A stretch of DNA of 64,000 nt. Origin: Rapana venosa. Its lineage: Eukaryota; Mollusca; Gastropoda; Neogastropoda; Muricidae. Both the position numbers and the translations under genes were made by a program. Of the stretch, positions 11,701 to 19,815 are shown piece by piece (the stretch's first letter is position 1; each line of letters opens with the position of its first letter). The stretch lies in contig CM054134.1 in the NCBI GenBank assembly GCA_028751875.1, positions 68,039,839 through 68,103,838 of the forward strand, written 5' to 3'. The notes beneath the pieces were generated by a model. The model did not search any database, was not told where the DNA came from, and saw nothing but the letters and a program-made list of their open reading frames with translations.

Positions 11701-14700
11701 AATGTCTTGCCCTCCTTTTTGCAGCTCTGTCAGCCCACACATTTGAAAAAAACTCCAATGTGCGAAGGTACCCAACAAAAGGAGACAGGAATACCTCTTA
11801 AACTTAAAAGGTGTATGACATATTTAATTTAAAAAATGATTCTGGATACTTTCTTGGAATTTGGGGATTTGATAGCATACAGTACCGTCTACACAAAGTA
11901 AGATAGGAATGATGGGAAATACAAAATCGAGAATATAGTTAAGAGCCATAAGAATTGCAATAAGTTCACCTGTAAATATTGAATGATGTTTACCAAGATA
12001 GTATGATTTCTCTGCTTTTAGAGCTGTTATGACGAATGCTGAACCAGCTTCATTATTGTCTAAAACTGACCCATCTGTATATACTTTTATGTTGTCAGTA
12101 TACTTATTTTCAATATGTGATTGGACATCTGCAACCATAATATTTTGGTTTTCGTTCTTTTTTTCATTAGTACATTCTATATCAAAATATGCTTTATTTA
12201 TTTCCCACGAAGGGCATGGCAAAGCTTCTTTCTGCATTTCTAATTCATAATGATTAAGTTCAGACTTGAAAAAGGTCTGATACATAAGTACCAATAGGCG
12301 TTAAACACGAAATATGTCTAGCCCTTTTTTGATAATTCGTTTTTGCTGGGACTTCTATTTCTAGCTTCTTGGGGATCTGACTCTTCAGATCATTTACCCC
12401 ACAATGAACAACTACAGCATGTGGTTTTTTAATAGCAGTGGCACTACTCATAATCAGAGGAAAGTCACTGATTTGATATGATTTTCTTTTCTCTACTCTT
12501 TGTGTGTGTATATGTGTGTGTGCACCTGTGTGTGTGCATGTGTTTGTGTGTGTGTGTGTATATGTGTGTGTGCAGGGGTAGCATGTGTGGTAATGGTATA
12601 TCTATGTTGTGTATCTATATTTAAATTTGCCCTTGCCATGCAGCATGTGTTTGAGTTAGGTCAGTGGATGTTGACATGCCTTGGTTTATTGACATCTGCA
12701 TGTCTTTGTAAAGTTTGGTGGGGGAGGGTGTTAGAATAGTCTAGTGGTTAGAGCTTTGCACTGGTGATTTGACAGCAACTTAGGCTGTAGTTTCAAATCT
12801 CCGCGAAGATGTCATAAGTAGGGTATTTTCCCCCAGTGTTAACATTGGTACTGACTCCCCCCACCCCACCCACCCCCCAAAAATCCTTTGACTGAGATGT
12901 AGTGCAGTGCCCCAATGACTCTTCTAGCAGTGGACATAGCAGCCAGGTCACATCCTTTCACATGTTCTGATAGTCCTTCAGACTGAAGTTGTGGTGAGGT
13001 GTTACTGAGCAATGCTGTTGATTCACTGTTGTGTTGTATAGGGTGATCCAGAGATGACGGAGTCTGTGTTTAAAGGGGACTTTTACATGACTGGAGACAG
13101 AGCCTACATGGACCAAGATGGCTACTTCTTCTTTGTGGGGCGAAATGACGATGTCATTGTGTCATCTGGGTGAGTGTGACTATTTCTTCTTTGAGGGGCG
13201 AAATGACGATGTCATTGTGTCATCCGGGTTAGTGTGACTATTTCTTCTTTGTGGAGCGAAATGACAATGTCATTGTGTCATCTGGGTGAGTGTTGTCACT
13301 TCTGTTGTAGACGAACTGGAAAATGATATCTTTAAGCATGACTACACATTGTGATGTTTTGCACTAAATGTTCCACCTGTTTCTCCTGTTTAATGAAGGT
13401 TAGGAGCTGTTGATGCCAGTATTGCTTTGTGAGCCACAAATATGAAATCAAATGGAAACTAGGAAAAAACTTTTTGGGGATGTGCTAAAGCATATAAAGG
13501 AACACATGTAAGAAAATATCACTGTAGAGTTGATACATCCTGCATTTTCTTCTGGGAGTTGTCACAACCCCACAGGCTATAAACAGTAAGGTCGGATTGG
13601 ATTGGGAGGTGTCACACAGAGATGAAGCTGGCAATCTGTGGCGAGACAAGAGGTCTGGAATAGTGTCATGCCATGGAGTTATATCTCCGTCTCTGCCAGC
13701 CCGTCATCACTGTGATGTGCCTGTGGCTCTAATGCCTGAATACTAAGCATTGTAACTTGCAGAGCTGGCTGGTTGCCCATGACAATCAATCAATAAAGTG
13801 CTGCTCATTATCCCTGCCTCGTGTCTCCCCCTGATGTCCATTTCATATCATCTTTTTATTTACACATCAATCAATATATTGCAGCTACCGCATTGGTCCC
13901 TTTGAGGTGGAGAGCGCTTTGATAGAGCATCCTGCTGTCTTGGAATCAGCTGTGGTCAGCAGCCCTGATGAGACCAGAGGAGAGGTGGGTCGCTCACTTT
14001 TCATAATCTAGAGGAGAGGTGGGTTGCTCATTTTTCATAATCTAGAGGAGAGGTGGGTTGCTCACTTTTCATAATCTAGAGGAGAGGTGGGTTGCTCACT
14101 TTTCATAATCTAGAGGAGAGGTGGGTTGCTCACTTTTCATACACTAGAGCTGCTTGGTGGTGGTGGTTGGTTGATGCTATAGGCCCTAAGTCAAATATCT
14201 CCTGAGAAGGAAGGTGGCAGGATGGTTAAGACGTCCGCCTGCCAACAAGTAAACTGTGAGGGTCTGGGTTTGATTTCCAGCCTCACCCTCTCTTCCCAGT
14301 TTGACCAAAAAAATTGAACTCAATGTCATAGTCCTTCGGATGATCTGTAAGACCCCCTTTCTAAAAAAAAGAAACTTAAAAAGAAAAGAAAATAAGGAAA
14401 TTGTTTGTAGAATTCAAAGAGATATTGATTGCCATATACGTAAGCAATAATACAGTATTTATAGAAGAACATTATCATAATTTTTCTTTTTTCCCCCTCA
14501 ACTGTTACCTCTGCAGCTGCAACATAGTAACACTCGCCTATTTATCTATTTCTTTTACAGCAGTTTTTGTCATCTGTTCCCATTAGCACAGTTGCCTACT
14601 CTTCTAAAAGGCAGTACAGATTTTGACATTTGTGCAAGATATTCTGTGTGCATGTGTATACATGTGTGTGTATGTATGTGTGTGTGCATGTGTGTATGTG

Positions 14701-14708
14701 CGTGTGTG

Positions 14709-14739
<31 letters not shown>

Positions 14740-17646
14740 TCAGCTCAGCATTATGCACGAAACAAGAGATTTAGTGATTGGTGGAGAAGATACAGCTTCA
14801 CAGATAGTTTAACCAATCAAACTGTGTCCTATTTGTCACATTTCATTCCTCTCTGTTGACAGGTGGTGAAAGCTTTCGTGACACTGACAGAGACCCACAA
14901 ATCCTGTGATCGTGAAAAACTGATTGGTGAACTCCAGGCCCATGTGAAACGAGCAACAGCTCCTTTCAAGTATCCACAAAAGGTGGCTCCCTCTTAGTTG
15001 TTCAGTTTAGTCAGCCTGCACCTCTGGAAAAGGTGGATGGGGCTTTAGGCATGTGTACTAAATGTTCTGCATGCGTTTATACACAGGTGTTTGGATAAAA
15101 GTCTGATTAAAATAATTTTTCAGGGGAGAGGAGGCAGTTTCAATGTTAATCCCAGAGGAAACAAAATTTAAAAGGTTGCCTCTGTGGAGGTTTGAACCCA
15201 TGTCCCCAGCTGTTTCAGGTCACAAGTACAGTGCTCTAAACACTAGGCTATTGCCTCTACATCAGCAGATCTTGAAGAGGCACTTTTTAAAATCTGCATG
15301 CAGAAACAGAGCTAGAGACATTAGCGGATCAGCTCATATGCTGACCTGGGGGATGCAAAAATATCCTCTTCTTCCTGGTCTTGTTTATTAACCCTCTTGT
15401 CCCTGATCCGGCTGCAGCCGACAGTAATGGCGGCCGCCGCTAGATTCCAATACGACCGCAGCCGACAGTTGGTGCTGCCCACATGGGCAGTACTTTTCCA
15501 TCACACACAGACCTCGTGGTTTTCACACAATGTCTGAAAATTGGTGGGGCGATGCTGGGAGGGTGTCAGAGGGTGCCAGTGATAAATTTAGACCACTAAT
15601 ATGTGTGTAGTGGGGAGGGAAGGAAGAAATAACAGCCAGCGACCAGAACGCTTGTCAATGGTAGCAGCGTGGTGAAAAAAATGGCGTTTTCTTTTGTAGC
15701 AGACGATTCATCTGATTAGCGAGATGATTTATTGAATGTTATTGTCTTGGAAGTAGAAATATTTGAATGAGAATTGTTAAGTGAGTCCGATATTAAACGC
15801 TTATGAGGAAGAGGAGGAAAGAAATGCTGCAGTTAGGGAGAAGAGTGAGCCTGAAAATAACGTGCTACATGGCACATTCCTGACCTGTGCTACACACACC
15901 GACTGTGGAAAAATTTGATCTCCCAGCCGGTCCACAGCATAGACGCCTGAAAACAATGCCTATGACTGTTTTCTCATTATTACCACACTTTTGCTTTGAA
16001 ACTGCAATGGCAGAAACGAACAGATATGCCGATAACGAAAATAGCAAGAAGGAAAAGAAAATAGGTCTCCGGTCTGCCATGGTTCGACAGGTGACAGCAA
16101 TGGGTACACCTCCCACACATCCATAATTTGTGCTTTTTATGATGTGATGTGACCCTGTGCCATCACTACGACTACTTTAGAGACTACCAACATTAACATT
16201 TTGTAGGGTTACAGAAGTTCTGTGTTGTTTCGAATTTGTCACACCTGTGCTGTGACACTGGTGACAGTGTCACAGTCATGTACAATAATACACTTCTGTA
16301 CACTTAACAAACATGTGGTAGCACACGCAGATATGAACTGCAGTATAAAGGTCACATGTTGTGTGACTATGACTTGTTTTCAAAAGAAAAAATAGTTAAA
16401 CAAAACTTCTGTCTCCTCGAGACATACCATAAAACAACAGGTGCTATGGGGACATTGTGTGACACATCCTTGAAGTACTATTGCACATAACTATTGGTAA
16501 ACACATCAGCTGGGTATCACTTCCTTATTCGACACTAACATGCATGAACTATTGTCAAACCCATGCAGGATTTGCTGTTTTATCATATATACCATACTTT
16601 TACCTGTGATTGGTGACAAATAAGATGACAATGACAAGACATCTGGTGACCAGACACATAAACTTGCGCCTAAATGCAAGTACAAAGACATACCTAGCTT
16701 GTGACAAAATTTCAGCTTGATAGCTTGTCATGCACACACACAATTGTCTTAGGAGTAAAATAAGTCAGTTGGGGGTAGAAAACCCTTCAAAGAATTCAAA
16801 ATCTACAGGCAGTTTAGCTCTGTAGAATCCAACAACAAGAGGGTTAAGCCTGTTTACTTCATGGTTATTTAGATAGTTATTTTCAAATAATAACTTAACA
16901 ATAAAAACTGAAGTATCTAAAGCTATCTTAGTCTTCTTAGTGTTGTCACTGTTTCTTCTTCTTCATCGAACACTCAGACAGCAATTACTGTTATCTGTCA
17001 TATGAGCAAAATTGTGTTGCACTGCTGTCAACTCCTATTATTACAACATCTGTTCTGAGCTGTTTTTGGCTCACACTTCACTCAACTCTTCCTAATACAT
17101 TATGATGTCTTTTGGGCTGTTGAAAATTATTGTAGTGTATACTATTTTCAGTTACAGCAGAGTGCTTTTCCTCAAATGTGGGCTGCTGTCAATGGGGAGA
17201 GTGCATCACCACACGAGCAGCAGCACCACCTTTTTTTTTCATTTCCTGTTTGTGTGTGCAATAATTTCCATAAGAGAGTGGCTTTTTCCTGCAGAATCAT
17301 GCTGTGGACAACTGTCTTGTTGCCATGGGCTCTTTTATGTGTACTGAATGTGTACTTAATGTATATAATCTCATTTGAAAGACTAGCACCCACACCCCAA
17401 TTCAAGGCCTATTCAATGGGGGAAAAAAGTTCAGGTTCAAATGGGGATTAAACCTGCACTGCTTGCCATCTAGGCAGGTGCATTACCTCTATACTGCTAA
17501 TCTACCACTAACGATAAATGTTGAAATAAACAGCAAATGTTATGTTTGTTCAGATCGAGTTCATGAAAGACCTCCCCAAAACCATCAGTGGAAAGATACG
17601 GAGAGTGGAGCTTCGGAAGCGAGAGTGGAAGAGCAAAGACCAGTGA
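2643..17646 (+). CDS. ACSM: Medium-chain acyl-CoA synthetase (ACSM family), 3' part
   Basis: This is the carboxy-terminal half of an adenylate-forming enzyme that activates medium-chain fatty or aromatic acids to CoA thioesters with ATP, in vertebrates in the mitochondrial matrix. Exons: 2643-2771 or 2843-2971, then 6401-6475, 8567-8647, 10732-10833, 13042-13169, 13885-13984, 14863-14982 and 17554-17646 (stop TGA). With one exon of the pair this gives about 275 residues, matching the end of ACSM proteins. Visible motifs are [14 protein letters not shown] (A5), [37 protein letters not shown] (A7), [10 protein letters not shown] (A8) and [10 protein letters not shown], which carries the catalytic lysine (A10). 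All junctions keep frame. The amino-terminal half is outside the window, so orthology to a particular ACSM member is not decided. Family recognition is from memory. Confidence 0.93.
2843..2971 (+). CDS. ACSM: ACSM exon variant b (alternative exon)
   Basis: Acceptor AAAACAG, donor GTG|GTAAGT, 129 bp, phase 0 at both ends, 43 residues beginning [20 protein letters not shown] and ending CGGEPV. Only 71 bp of intron separate it from variant a. Either variant splices in frame to 6401. Including both would duplicate a structural element, which is why mutual exclusion is inferred. Confidence 0.87.
3712..3960 (-). mobile_element. SINE-A, minus strand
   Basis: The copy shows the tail (ACATCCAGTC...GTATGCAGTT), the CACAATGGCC body block and the core ending CTCATCTGAAGGACTTT. 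The head is missing or decayed. Confidence 0.6.
4306..5170 (-). mobile_element. LINE 3' fragment with RNase H-type C-terminus, interrupted
   Basis: Minus-strand translation gives [20 protein letters not shown], matching the zinc-knuckle-like end ([16 protein letters not shown]) of the copy at 11057-12300. Both copies abut a (GT)n tract at their 3' end, so (AC)n is the likely tail. A 375-bp repeat (4745-5118) interrupts the knuckle region, and LINE homology resumes at about 5110-5165. Confidence 0.6.
4745..5118 (+). repeat. 375-bp dispersed repeat, copy 1
   Basis: It begins TGTCCGACGATGACCTCC and matches 49142-49518 almost base for base, in the same orientation. It is inserted in the 3' end of a LINE. 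No terminal repeats or RT motifs were seen, so the class is unknown. Confidence 0.75.
5218..5492 (-). mobile_element. SINE-A, minus strand
   Basis: Tail (TTTCGAGGAAAATGG), CACAATGGCC body block, GCGTTCGCACACATGAC block and the core with AGTCTCATCTGAAG are all present. The tRNA-like head is lost near 5490. Confidence 0.7.
5700..6068 (+). mobile_element. SINE-D with GCGCTATATAAAT(ATT)n tail
   Basis: It contains the shared core (CTTTCGGATGAGACGATAAA, then CCGAGGTCCCGTGTG), an AAGAACCCACGGCAACAA block, an A-rich stretch and GGGTGGCGCAGCGC. It ends in GATTCAGCGCTATATAAATT followed by (ATT)n. Tail-only copies lie at 2269-2333, 7178-7245 and 10218-10330. Confidence 0.7.
6183..6345 (-). mobile_element. 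SINE-A tail fragment, minus strand
   Basis: It has TATCGAGGATAATGG, TACATCCAGTCCCTGTGTG and the CACAATGGCC block, then breaks into a GT-rich stretch just before the 6401 exon. Confidence 0.65.
6401..6475 (+). CDS. ACSM: ACSM exon with YGQTET motif
   Basis: Acceptor CCATACAG, donor ACA|GTGAGT, 75 bp, phase 0 at both ends. It encodes [20 protein letters not shown] followed by GQTET. YGQTET is the A5 motif of adenylate-forming enzymes, where it contacts adenine and the acyl carboxylate (family knowledge). Confidence 0.93.
7296..7665 (+). mobile_element. SINE-B with C tail
   Basis: The tRNA-like head (GAGTGGTTAGACC, then GGGTTTAAGTCTT) is followed by the body CAGGTCAACTTCAATTGCAG, CAGTGTTCAGTGGGTTA and the C tail (AAATCTCACCATTTG). 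Other copies lie at 20495-20860, 47172-47430 and 54935-55280. Confidence 0.65.
7943..8064. repeat. 25-bp minisatellite, five units
   Basis: The unit AATGATATATCTGTTAATAT plus ATTTT is repeated five times with a few substitutions. Confidence 0.85.
8262..8375. repeat. (GT)n/(GA)n microsatellite
   Basis: A GT-rich tract (8262-8300) runs into an AGAG-rich tract (8303-8375). Apparent reading frames over it are low complexity. Confidence 0.8.
8567..8647 (+). CDS. ACSM: ACSM exon ([10 protein letters not shown])
   Basis: Acceptor TTCTTCCAG, donor CAG|GTCTGT, 81 bp, phase 0. It encodes [20 protein letters not shown] then APGVDLQ, the stretch after A5 where ACSM proteins read KPGSMGKPSP (from memory). 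Confidence 0.9.
9075..9185 (-). repeat. Repeat I, reverse orientation
   Basis: GGGCCTAACTTGACAATGGC and the TGTCTGAGTATTCAGCG region match, in reverse, 16945-17045 and 38105-38215, and directly 40050-40150. It is a dispersed element of about 100 bp, class unknown. Confidence 0.5.
9570..9690 (+). pseudogene. LINE reverse-transcriptase C-terminal fragment
   Basis: The plus frame reads [19 protein letters not shown], a pattern typical of the extreme carboxy end of APE-RT retrotransposons, then a stop. Nothing upstream is preserved. Confidence 0.5.
9772..10200 (-). mobile_element. Composite SINE-A (C tail), minus strand
   Basis: The C tail (9772-9905) joins the CCCACTCTTCCAAAGG body, the core (AGTCTCATCTGAAGGAG) and a tRNA-like head ending TAGGCTATCCTG at 10180-10198. 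Confidence 0.7.
10218..10330 (+). mobile_element. SINE-D tail
   Basis: GCTTTGATTTGTTGCTTTAC, then GATTCAGCGCTATATAAATT, then a mixed (ATT/ATC)n run. It is a tail-only copy directly downstream of the SINE-A head. Confidence 0.7.
10395..10670 (-). pseudogene. LINE C-terminal fragment, minus strand
   Basis: Minus-strand frames read [20 protein letters not shown] and [17 protein letters not shown]. This resembles the RGRPxTSYTDNI...QDRxxWR end of RTE-type reverse transcriptases. It is truncated. Confidence 0.5.
10732..10833 (+). CDS. ACSM: ACSM exon (GLFTHYL)
   Basis: Acceptor CTGTTCTAG, donor CTG|GTTAGT, 102 bp, phase 0. It encodes [20 protein letters not shown] then [14 protein letters not shown], matching the V-D-x-x-G...RPFGLFTHY stretch of ACSM enzymes. 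Confidence 0.93.
10858..11048. repeat. (GT)n microsatellite
   Basis: About 190 bp of GT dinucleotides with ATG interruptions, ending (TTG)4, directly against the 3' end of a LINE fragment. Confidence 0.9.
11057..12450 (-). pseudogene. LINE fragment with RNase H domain and zinc knuckle
   Basis: On the minus strand the 11824-12294 frame reads [20 protein letters not shown] and [12 protein letters not shown], the beta-strand D and helix E of RNase H1-like domains. Downstream, [16 protein letters not shown] (11390-11450) is a C-x-C...H...C knuckle. Upstream, 12300-12450 reads [14 protein letters not shown], which resembles an SGNH-type block V motif. The pieces are not collinear in one frame, so the copy is deleted and dead. 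RNase H plus knuckle suggests an I/Jockey-group LINE. Confidence 0.65.
12500..12573. repeat. (GT)n microsatellite
   Basis: TGTG-rich tract with interruptions. Confidence 0.85.
12725..12990 (+). mobile_element. SINE-A, plus strand, head and core
   Basis: The head (ATAGTCTAGTGGTTAGAGC, then GTTTCAAATCT) is followed by CCAGTGTTAACATTGGTACT and a weak core (AAATCCTTTGACTGAGA). It is old and diverged. Confidence 0.6.
13042..13169 (+). CDS. ACSM: ACSM exon with [15 protein letters not shown] (A7)
   Basis: Acceptor TTGTATAG, donor CTGG|GTGAGT, 128 bp, phase 0 to phase 2. It encodes [20 protein letters not shown] then [23 protein letters not shown]. The TGD aspartate binds the ATP ribose in this superfamily. 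The last 47 bp plus the donor are tandemly copied twice downstream (13181-13296). Confidence 0.93.
13123..13296 (+). repeat. 58-bp tandem triplication across the exon end and splice donor
   Basis: Unit 1 (13123-13180) holds 47 coding bases plus GTGAGTGTGAC. Unit 2 (13181-13238) and unit 3 (13239-13296) repeat it with a few substitutions. Donor-like sites are GTGAGT, GTTAGT and GTGAGT. Reading through the first donor meets TGA at once, so use of a later donor would truncate the protein. Confidence 0.9.
13297..13884. other. ACSM intron
   Basis: Nothing identifiable beyond AT-rich sequence. AATAAAGTGCTGC at 13791 is not at a gene end. Confidence 0.5.
13885..13984 (+). CDS. ACSM: ACSM exon with YRIGPFEVE (A8)
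   Basis: Acceptor TATTGCAG, donor GAG|GTGGGT, 100 bp, phase 2 to phase 0. It encodes [20 protein letters not shown] then [13 protein letters not shown]. The A8 hinge begins here. The final 9 coding bases and the donor are repeated five times. Confidence 0.93.
13976..14145 (+). repeat. 34-bp tandem repeat (x5) across the exon end and splice donor
   Basis: The unit AGAGGAGAGGTGGGTTGCTC then ACTTTTCATAATCT occurs five times. The first unit contains the true exon end GGAGAG|GTGGGT, so five near-identical donors lie in 170 bp. Intron read-through from the first donor reaches TAG inside unit 1. Confidence 0.92.
14200..14395 (+). mobile_element. SINE-G, plus strand
   Basis: The tRNA-like head (GGCAGGATGGTTAAGACG, then GGGTTTGATTTCC) is followed by CAGTTTGACC and the core fragment AGTCCTTCGGATGATCTG, then an A-rich end. 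A reverse copy lies at 45165-45305. Confidence 0.65.
14540..14740 (-). mobile_element. SINE-A body fragment and (GT)n tract
   Basis: GTCATCTGTTCCCATTAGC, CCTACTCTTCTAAAAGG and a core remnant (14540-14660) run into a GT microsatellite (14646-14740). Confidence 0.6.
14863..14982 (+). CDS. ACSM: ACSM exon (VVKAFV...APFKYPQK)
   Basis: Acceptor TTGACAG, donor AAG|GTGGCT (weak), 120 bp, phase 0. It encodes [20 protein letters not shown] then [20 protein letters not shown], the mobile C-terminal subdomain. ACSM enzymes read VVKAFVVL...TTAPYKYPRK here (from memory). Confidence 0.93.
15040..15270 (-). mobile_element. SINE-A head and core, minus strand
   Basis: ATGTTCTGCATGCGTTTATA, a diverged core and a head ending AACACTAGGCTATTGCCTC (minus-strand GAGGCAATAGCCTAGTG). 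Confidence 0.65.
15392..16843. mobile_element. piggyBac-like element, decayed (1452 bp)
   Basis: It is bounded by TTAA at 15388-15391 and 16844-16847 and has inverted ends CCCTCTTGT (15392-15400) and ACAAGAGGG (16835-16843). TTAA target sites and CCCT-type ends are hallmarks of piggyBac. GCAGCCGACAG occurs twice near the left end (subterminal repeats). An ATGGCGTTTTCTTTTG...GACGATTCATCTGAT stretch (about 15682-15715) reads [12 protein letters not shown] then a stop, resembling an acidic transposase start. No intact transposase remains. Confidence 0.75.
16945..17045 (+). repeat. Repeat I, direct orientation
   Basis: CACTCAGACAGCAATTACTG and CTGTCATATGAGCAAAATTG match 38120-38190. The element family is unknown. 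Confidence 0.5.
17360..17510 (-). mobile_element. SINE-H, minus strand
   Basis: The core variant AATCTCATTTGAAAGACTAG precedes a head whose B-box-like stretch reads GGTTTAATCCCC on the minus strand. A similar copy lies at 46075-46240. Confidence 0.55.
17554..17646 (+). CDS. ACSM: Last ACSM exon (A10, stop)
   Basis: Acceptor TTTGTTCAG, 93 bp, phase 0, ending TGA at 17644-17646. It encodes [20 protein letters not shown] then [10 protein letters not shown]. The lysine in SGKIRR is the A10 lysine needed for adenylate formation. Confidence 0.95.
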   Translation: MEFMKDLPKTISGKIRRVELRKREWKSKDQ

Positions 17647-17667
17647 ATGGAGTGGAGATTTTTGTGT

Positions 17668-17867
17668 GTGATGTTTATCTGCTCTTGTTTTTGTGACGTT
17701 TATCTGCTCTTGTTTTTGTGACATTTATCTACCCTTGTTTTTGTGACGTTTATTTACTCTTGTTTTTGTGACATTTATCTACCCTTGTTTTTGTGACGTT
17801 TATTTACTCTTGTTTTTGTGACGTTTATTTACTCTTGTTTTTGCGACTTTTATCCACTCTTGTTTTT
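17668..17867. repeat. 25-bp minisatellite (x8) in the ACSM 3' untranslated region
   Basis: Eight units of GTGACGTTTATCTGCTCTTG then TTTTT begin 22 bp after the stop codon. Variation is mostly C/T and A/G. If transcribed it gives the mRNA a U-rich repetitive 3' end. I found no AATAAA in the first 800 bp of the region. Confidence 0.9.
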
Positions 17868-18482
17868 GTAGATATACAACCTTATACTGACAGATCAAGT
17901 TGAAACTGTACATTGCTTTTTGTGTTATTGGGGATATATTTGATTCCGTGTCATTTGATGCATGTTTATTTTTACTGTTTTGGTGTGTATGAGGGTGTAC
18001 AGAATAGTGTGTATGTATGTGTGTGTGTGTATGTATGTGTGTGTGTGTGTGTGTGTGGTGTGTTCATTGATGGTAGGTTTTCAACTCTGTGTTGTCTTCT
18101 CTCTGACACTATTTTTCATCTCACTTTTTTTTTGGGTATGTATTTACCCTATGATGTCAATGTTTTTTCCCCTTTAGTTTTGAGACAAGAGATATAAAAT
18201 GTAGATCAGCACTGAAAGCTAGATATAAAATGTAGATCAGCACTGAAAGCTACAAACACTGCACCCTTTCTTCTTCAGTTTCTCTTATTTTGAACTCATC
18301 GTCACATGGAATCCATCTTCAAAGTCAGCTTTAGCTTAAGCTCTCTTGTATTCATTGTTTGTACTTTTGATTGGCTAGGATCCATTTGCATGCGTTCAGT
18401 CTGGCTAGTACACAGCGACAGGTAGCTTAAGGAATGAGGAGGCGGGCTTTGGAAAGAAGTTGCATCACATAGTTTTGTTCTT
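17868..18482. other. Downstream of ACSM: GT tract and 31-bp duplication
   Basis: A (GT)n tract lies at 18007-18058. A 31-bp unit starting AGATATAAAATGTAGATCAG is tandemly duplicated at 18190-18220 and 18221-18251. No gene was recognised. Confidence 0.6.
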
Positions 18483-19432
18483 AGATATTGCATCCAAGAT
18501 GATCATCCTAGTGTTATTCTCAGATATGCCATCTGAAAGGATAAACTTATAGTATCGTATTACATATTTCATCTATATCACATTGCATTACATTTTTCGT
18601 CTAAATATCACTGTGAGTGAACAGACGTAAAATCGAAGCAACACCAACTTATAGTATCATTCTCAGATCTTGCATTCAAGATGATGATTGTGTAGTATTA
18701 TTCTGAGATATTGCATTCAAGGTGATAATTGTGTACTATCATTCTCAGATATTGCATTCAAGATGATATGTGTGTAGTAGTATTCTCAGGTAATGTGCTC
18801 AAGATGATAATTATATAGTATTATTTGCGCTCAAGATGATAATTGTATAGTATTATTTGCACTCAAAATGATAATTGTATAGTATTATTTGCGCACAAGA
18901 TGATAATTGTGTAGTATGATTCTCAGATATTGCACTCAAAATAGTAATTGTATAGTTAAAAAAAAGATAATTATATAATATTATCATCAGATATTGGATT
19001 CAAGATGATAACTGCATAGTCTTTTGTTTTCAAATATTGGATTCAAAAGATGATTACATAGTATCTGTTATATATTGCATCCGAGACGATAATCAACACA
19101 TTTTTCTCAAAGCTTACATAGCATATTTCTTAGATACTGTATCTGAGACAGTACATAGTATTTTGTACAGTATTTTATCCAAGATAAAAATTACATGGTA
19201 TAACTTTCAGAAATTACACCCAAGATGCTTTTATACATGGTATATTTCTCAGATATTCCATCCAAGATGAAAGTTACATGTAGTATTCTAAGATGCTGCA
19301 TCCAAGAAGATGATAACATTCTATTATTTTCAGAGATTGTACCAACATTATCATTTAGCAATATTCTCAGATTTGGCTTCCAAGATGACCCATTGTAGTA
19401 TTCTTAGGTATTGCATCCAAGATCCAAGATGA
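18483..19432. repeat. Degenerate minisatellite, about 40-bp period
   Basis: The motif CAGATATTGCATTCAAGATG then ATAATTGTATAGTATTATT recurs roughly twenty times with growing divergence toward both ends. No coding capacity. Confidence 0.8.
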
Positions 19433-19524
19433 TATATAGATAAAACATTCTAATGAGAAAACACTGTATTCACAGTGACTGTGCACCAGTTTTGAGGATA
19501 ATGTCGCTGAGTGTTCCTGAGCCT

Positions 19525-19815
19525 GAGTACCCTGGGGTCCCTCAGAATATGCACTTGGTCTCACTCATCATGCCTGGGAATCTGTGAGACTGTCAGTATC
19601 TCTGCATAAAAAATGTATGTGTATGGTTGCTTTCAAATGCCTAGACCATCGGCATCACTACTTAAGAAATTTATGTGTATAGTAATTTTCAAATTCCCTG
19701 CCATATAGGTAGCCACTCTTATTTCGGAGGATTTTTCTCCAGCGGAGAATGTGCAAGGAGCTTGTTATGAACGACAACATAACATTTCAAAGCTTAACAC
19801 CATTTGAATGTAGGT
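19525..19815. repeat. Repeat J copy
   Basis: Blocks TCTCACTCATCATGCCTGGG, ATATAGGTAGCCACTC and GAGGATTTTTCTCC match about 1485-1760 and 50820-51060. It is an old dispersed repeat of about 280 bp. Confidence 0.5.

Larger units (their letters stand above)
10834..13041. other. ACSM intron with LINE fragment and microsatellites
   Basis: A (GT)n tract (10858-11048) leads into a minus-strand LINE fragment (11057-12450). A second GT tract (12500-12573) and a SINE-A (12725-12990) follow. No exon was seen. Confidence 0.6.
14983..17553. other. Last ACSM intron
   Basis: It holds SINE-A (15040-15270), a piggyBac-like remnant (15392-16843), repeat I (16945-17045) and SINE-H (17360-17510). Confidence 0.6.

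Noticed and set aside
15865..16126. Open frames on both strands inside the piggyBac-like element
   Set aside because: Both are about 80 codons, overlap each other and show no recognisable transposase block. They are treated as relic sequence.
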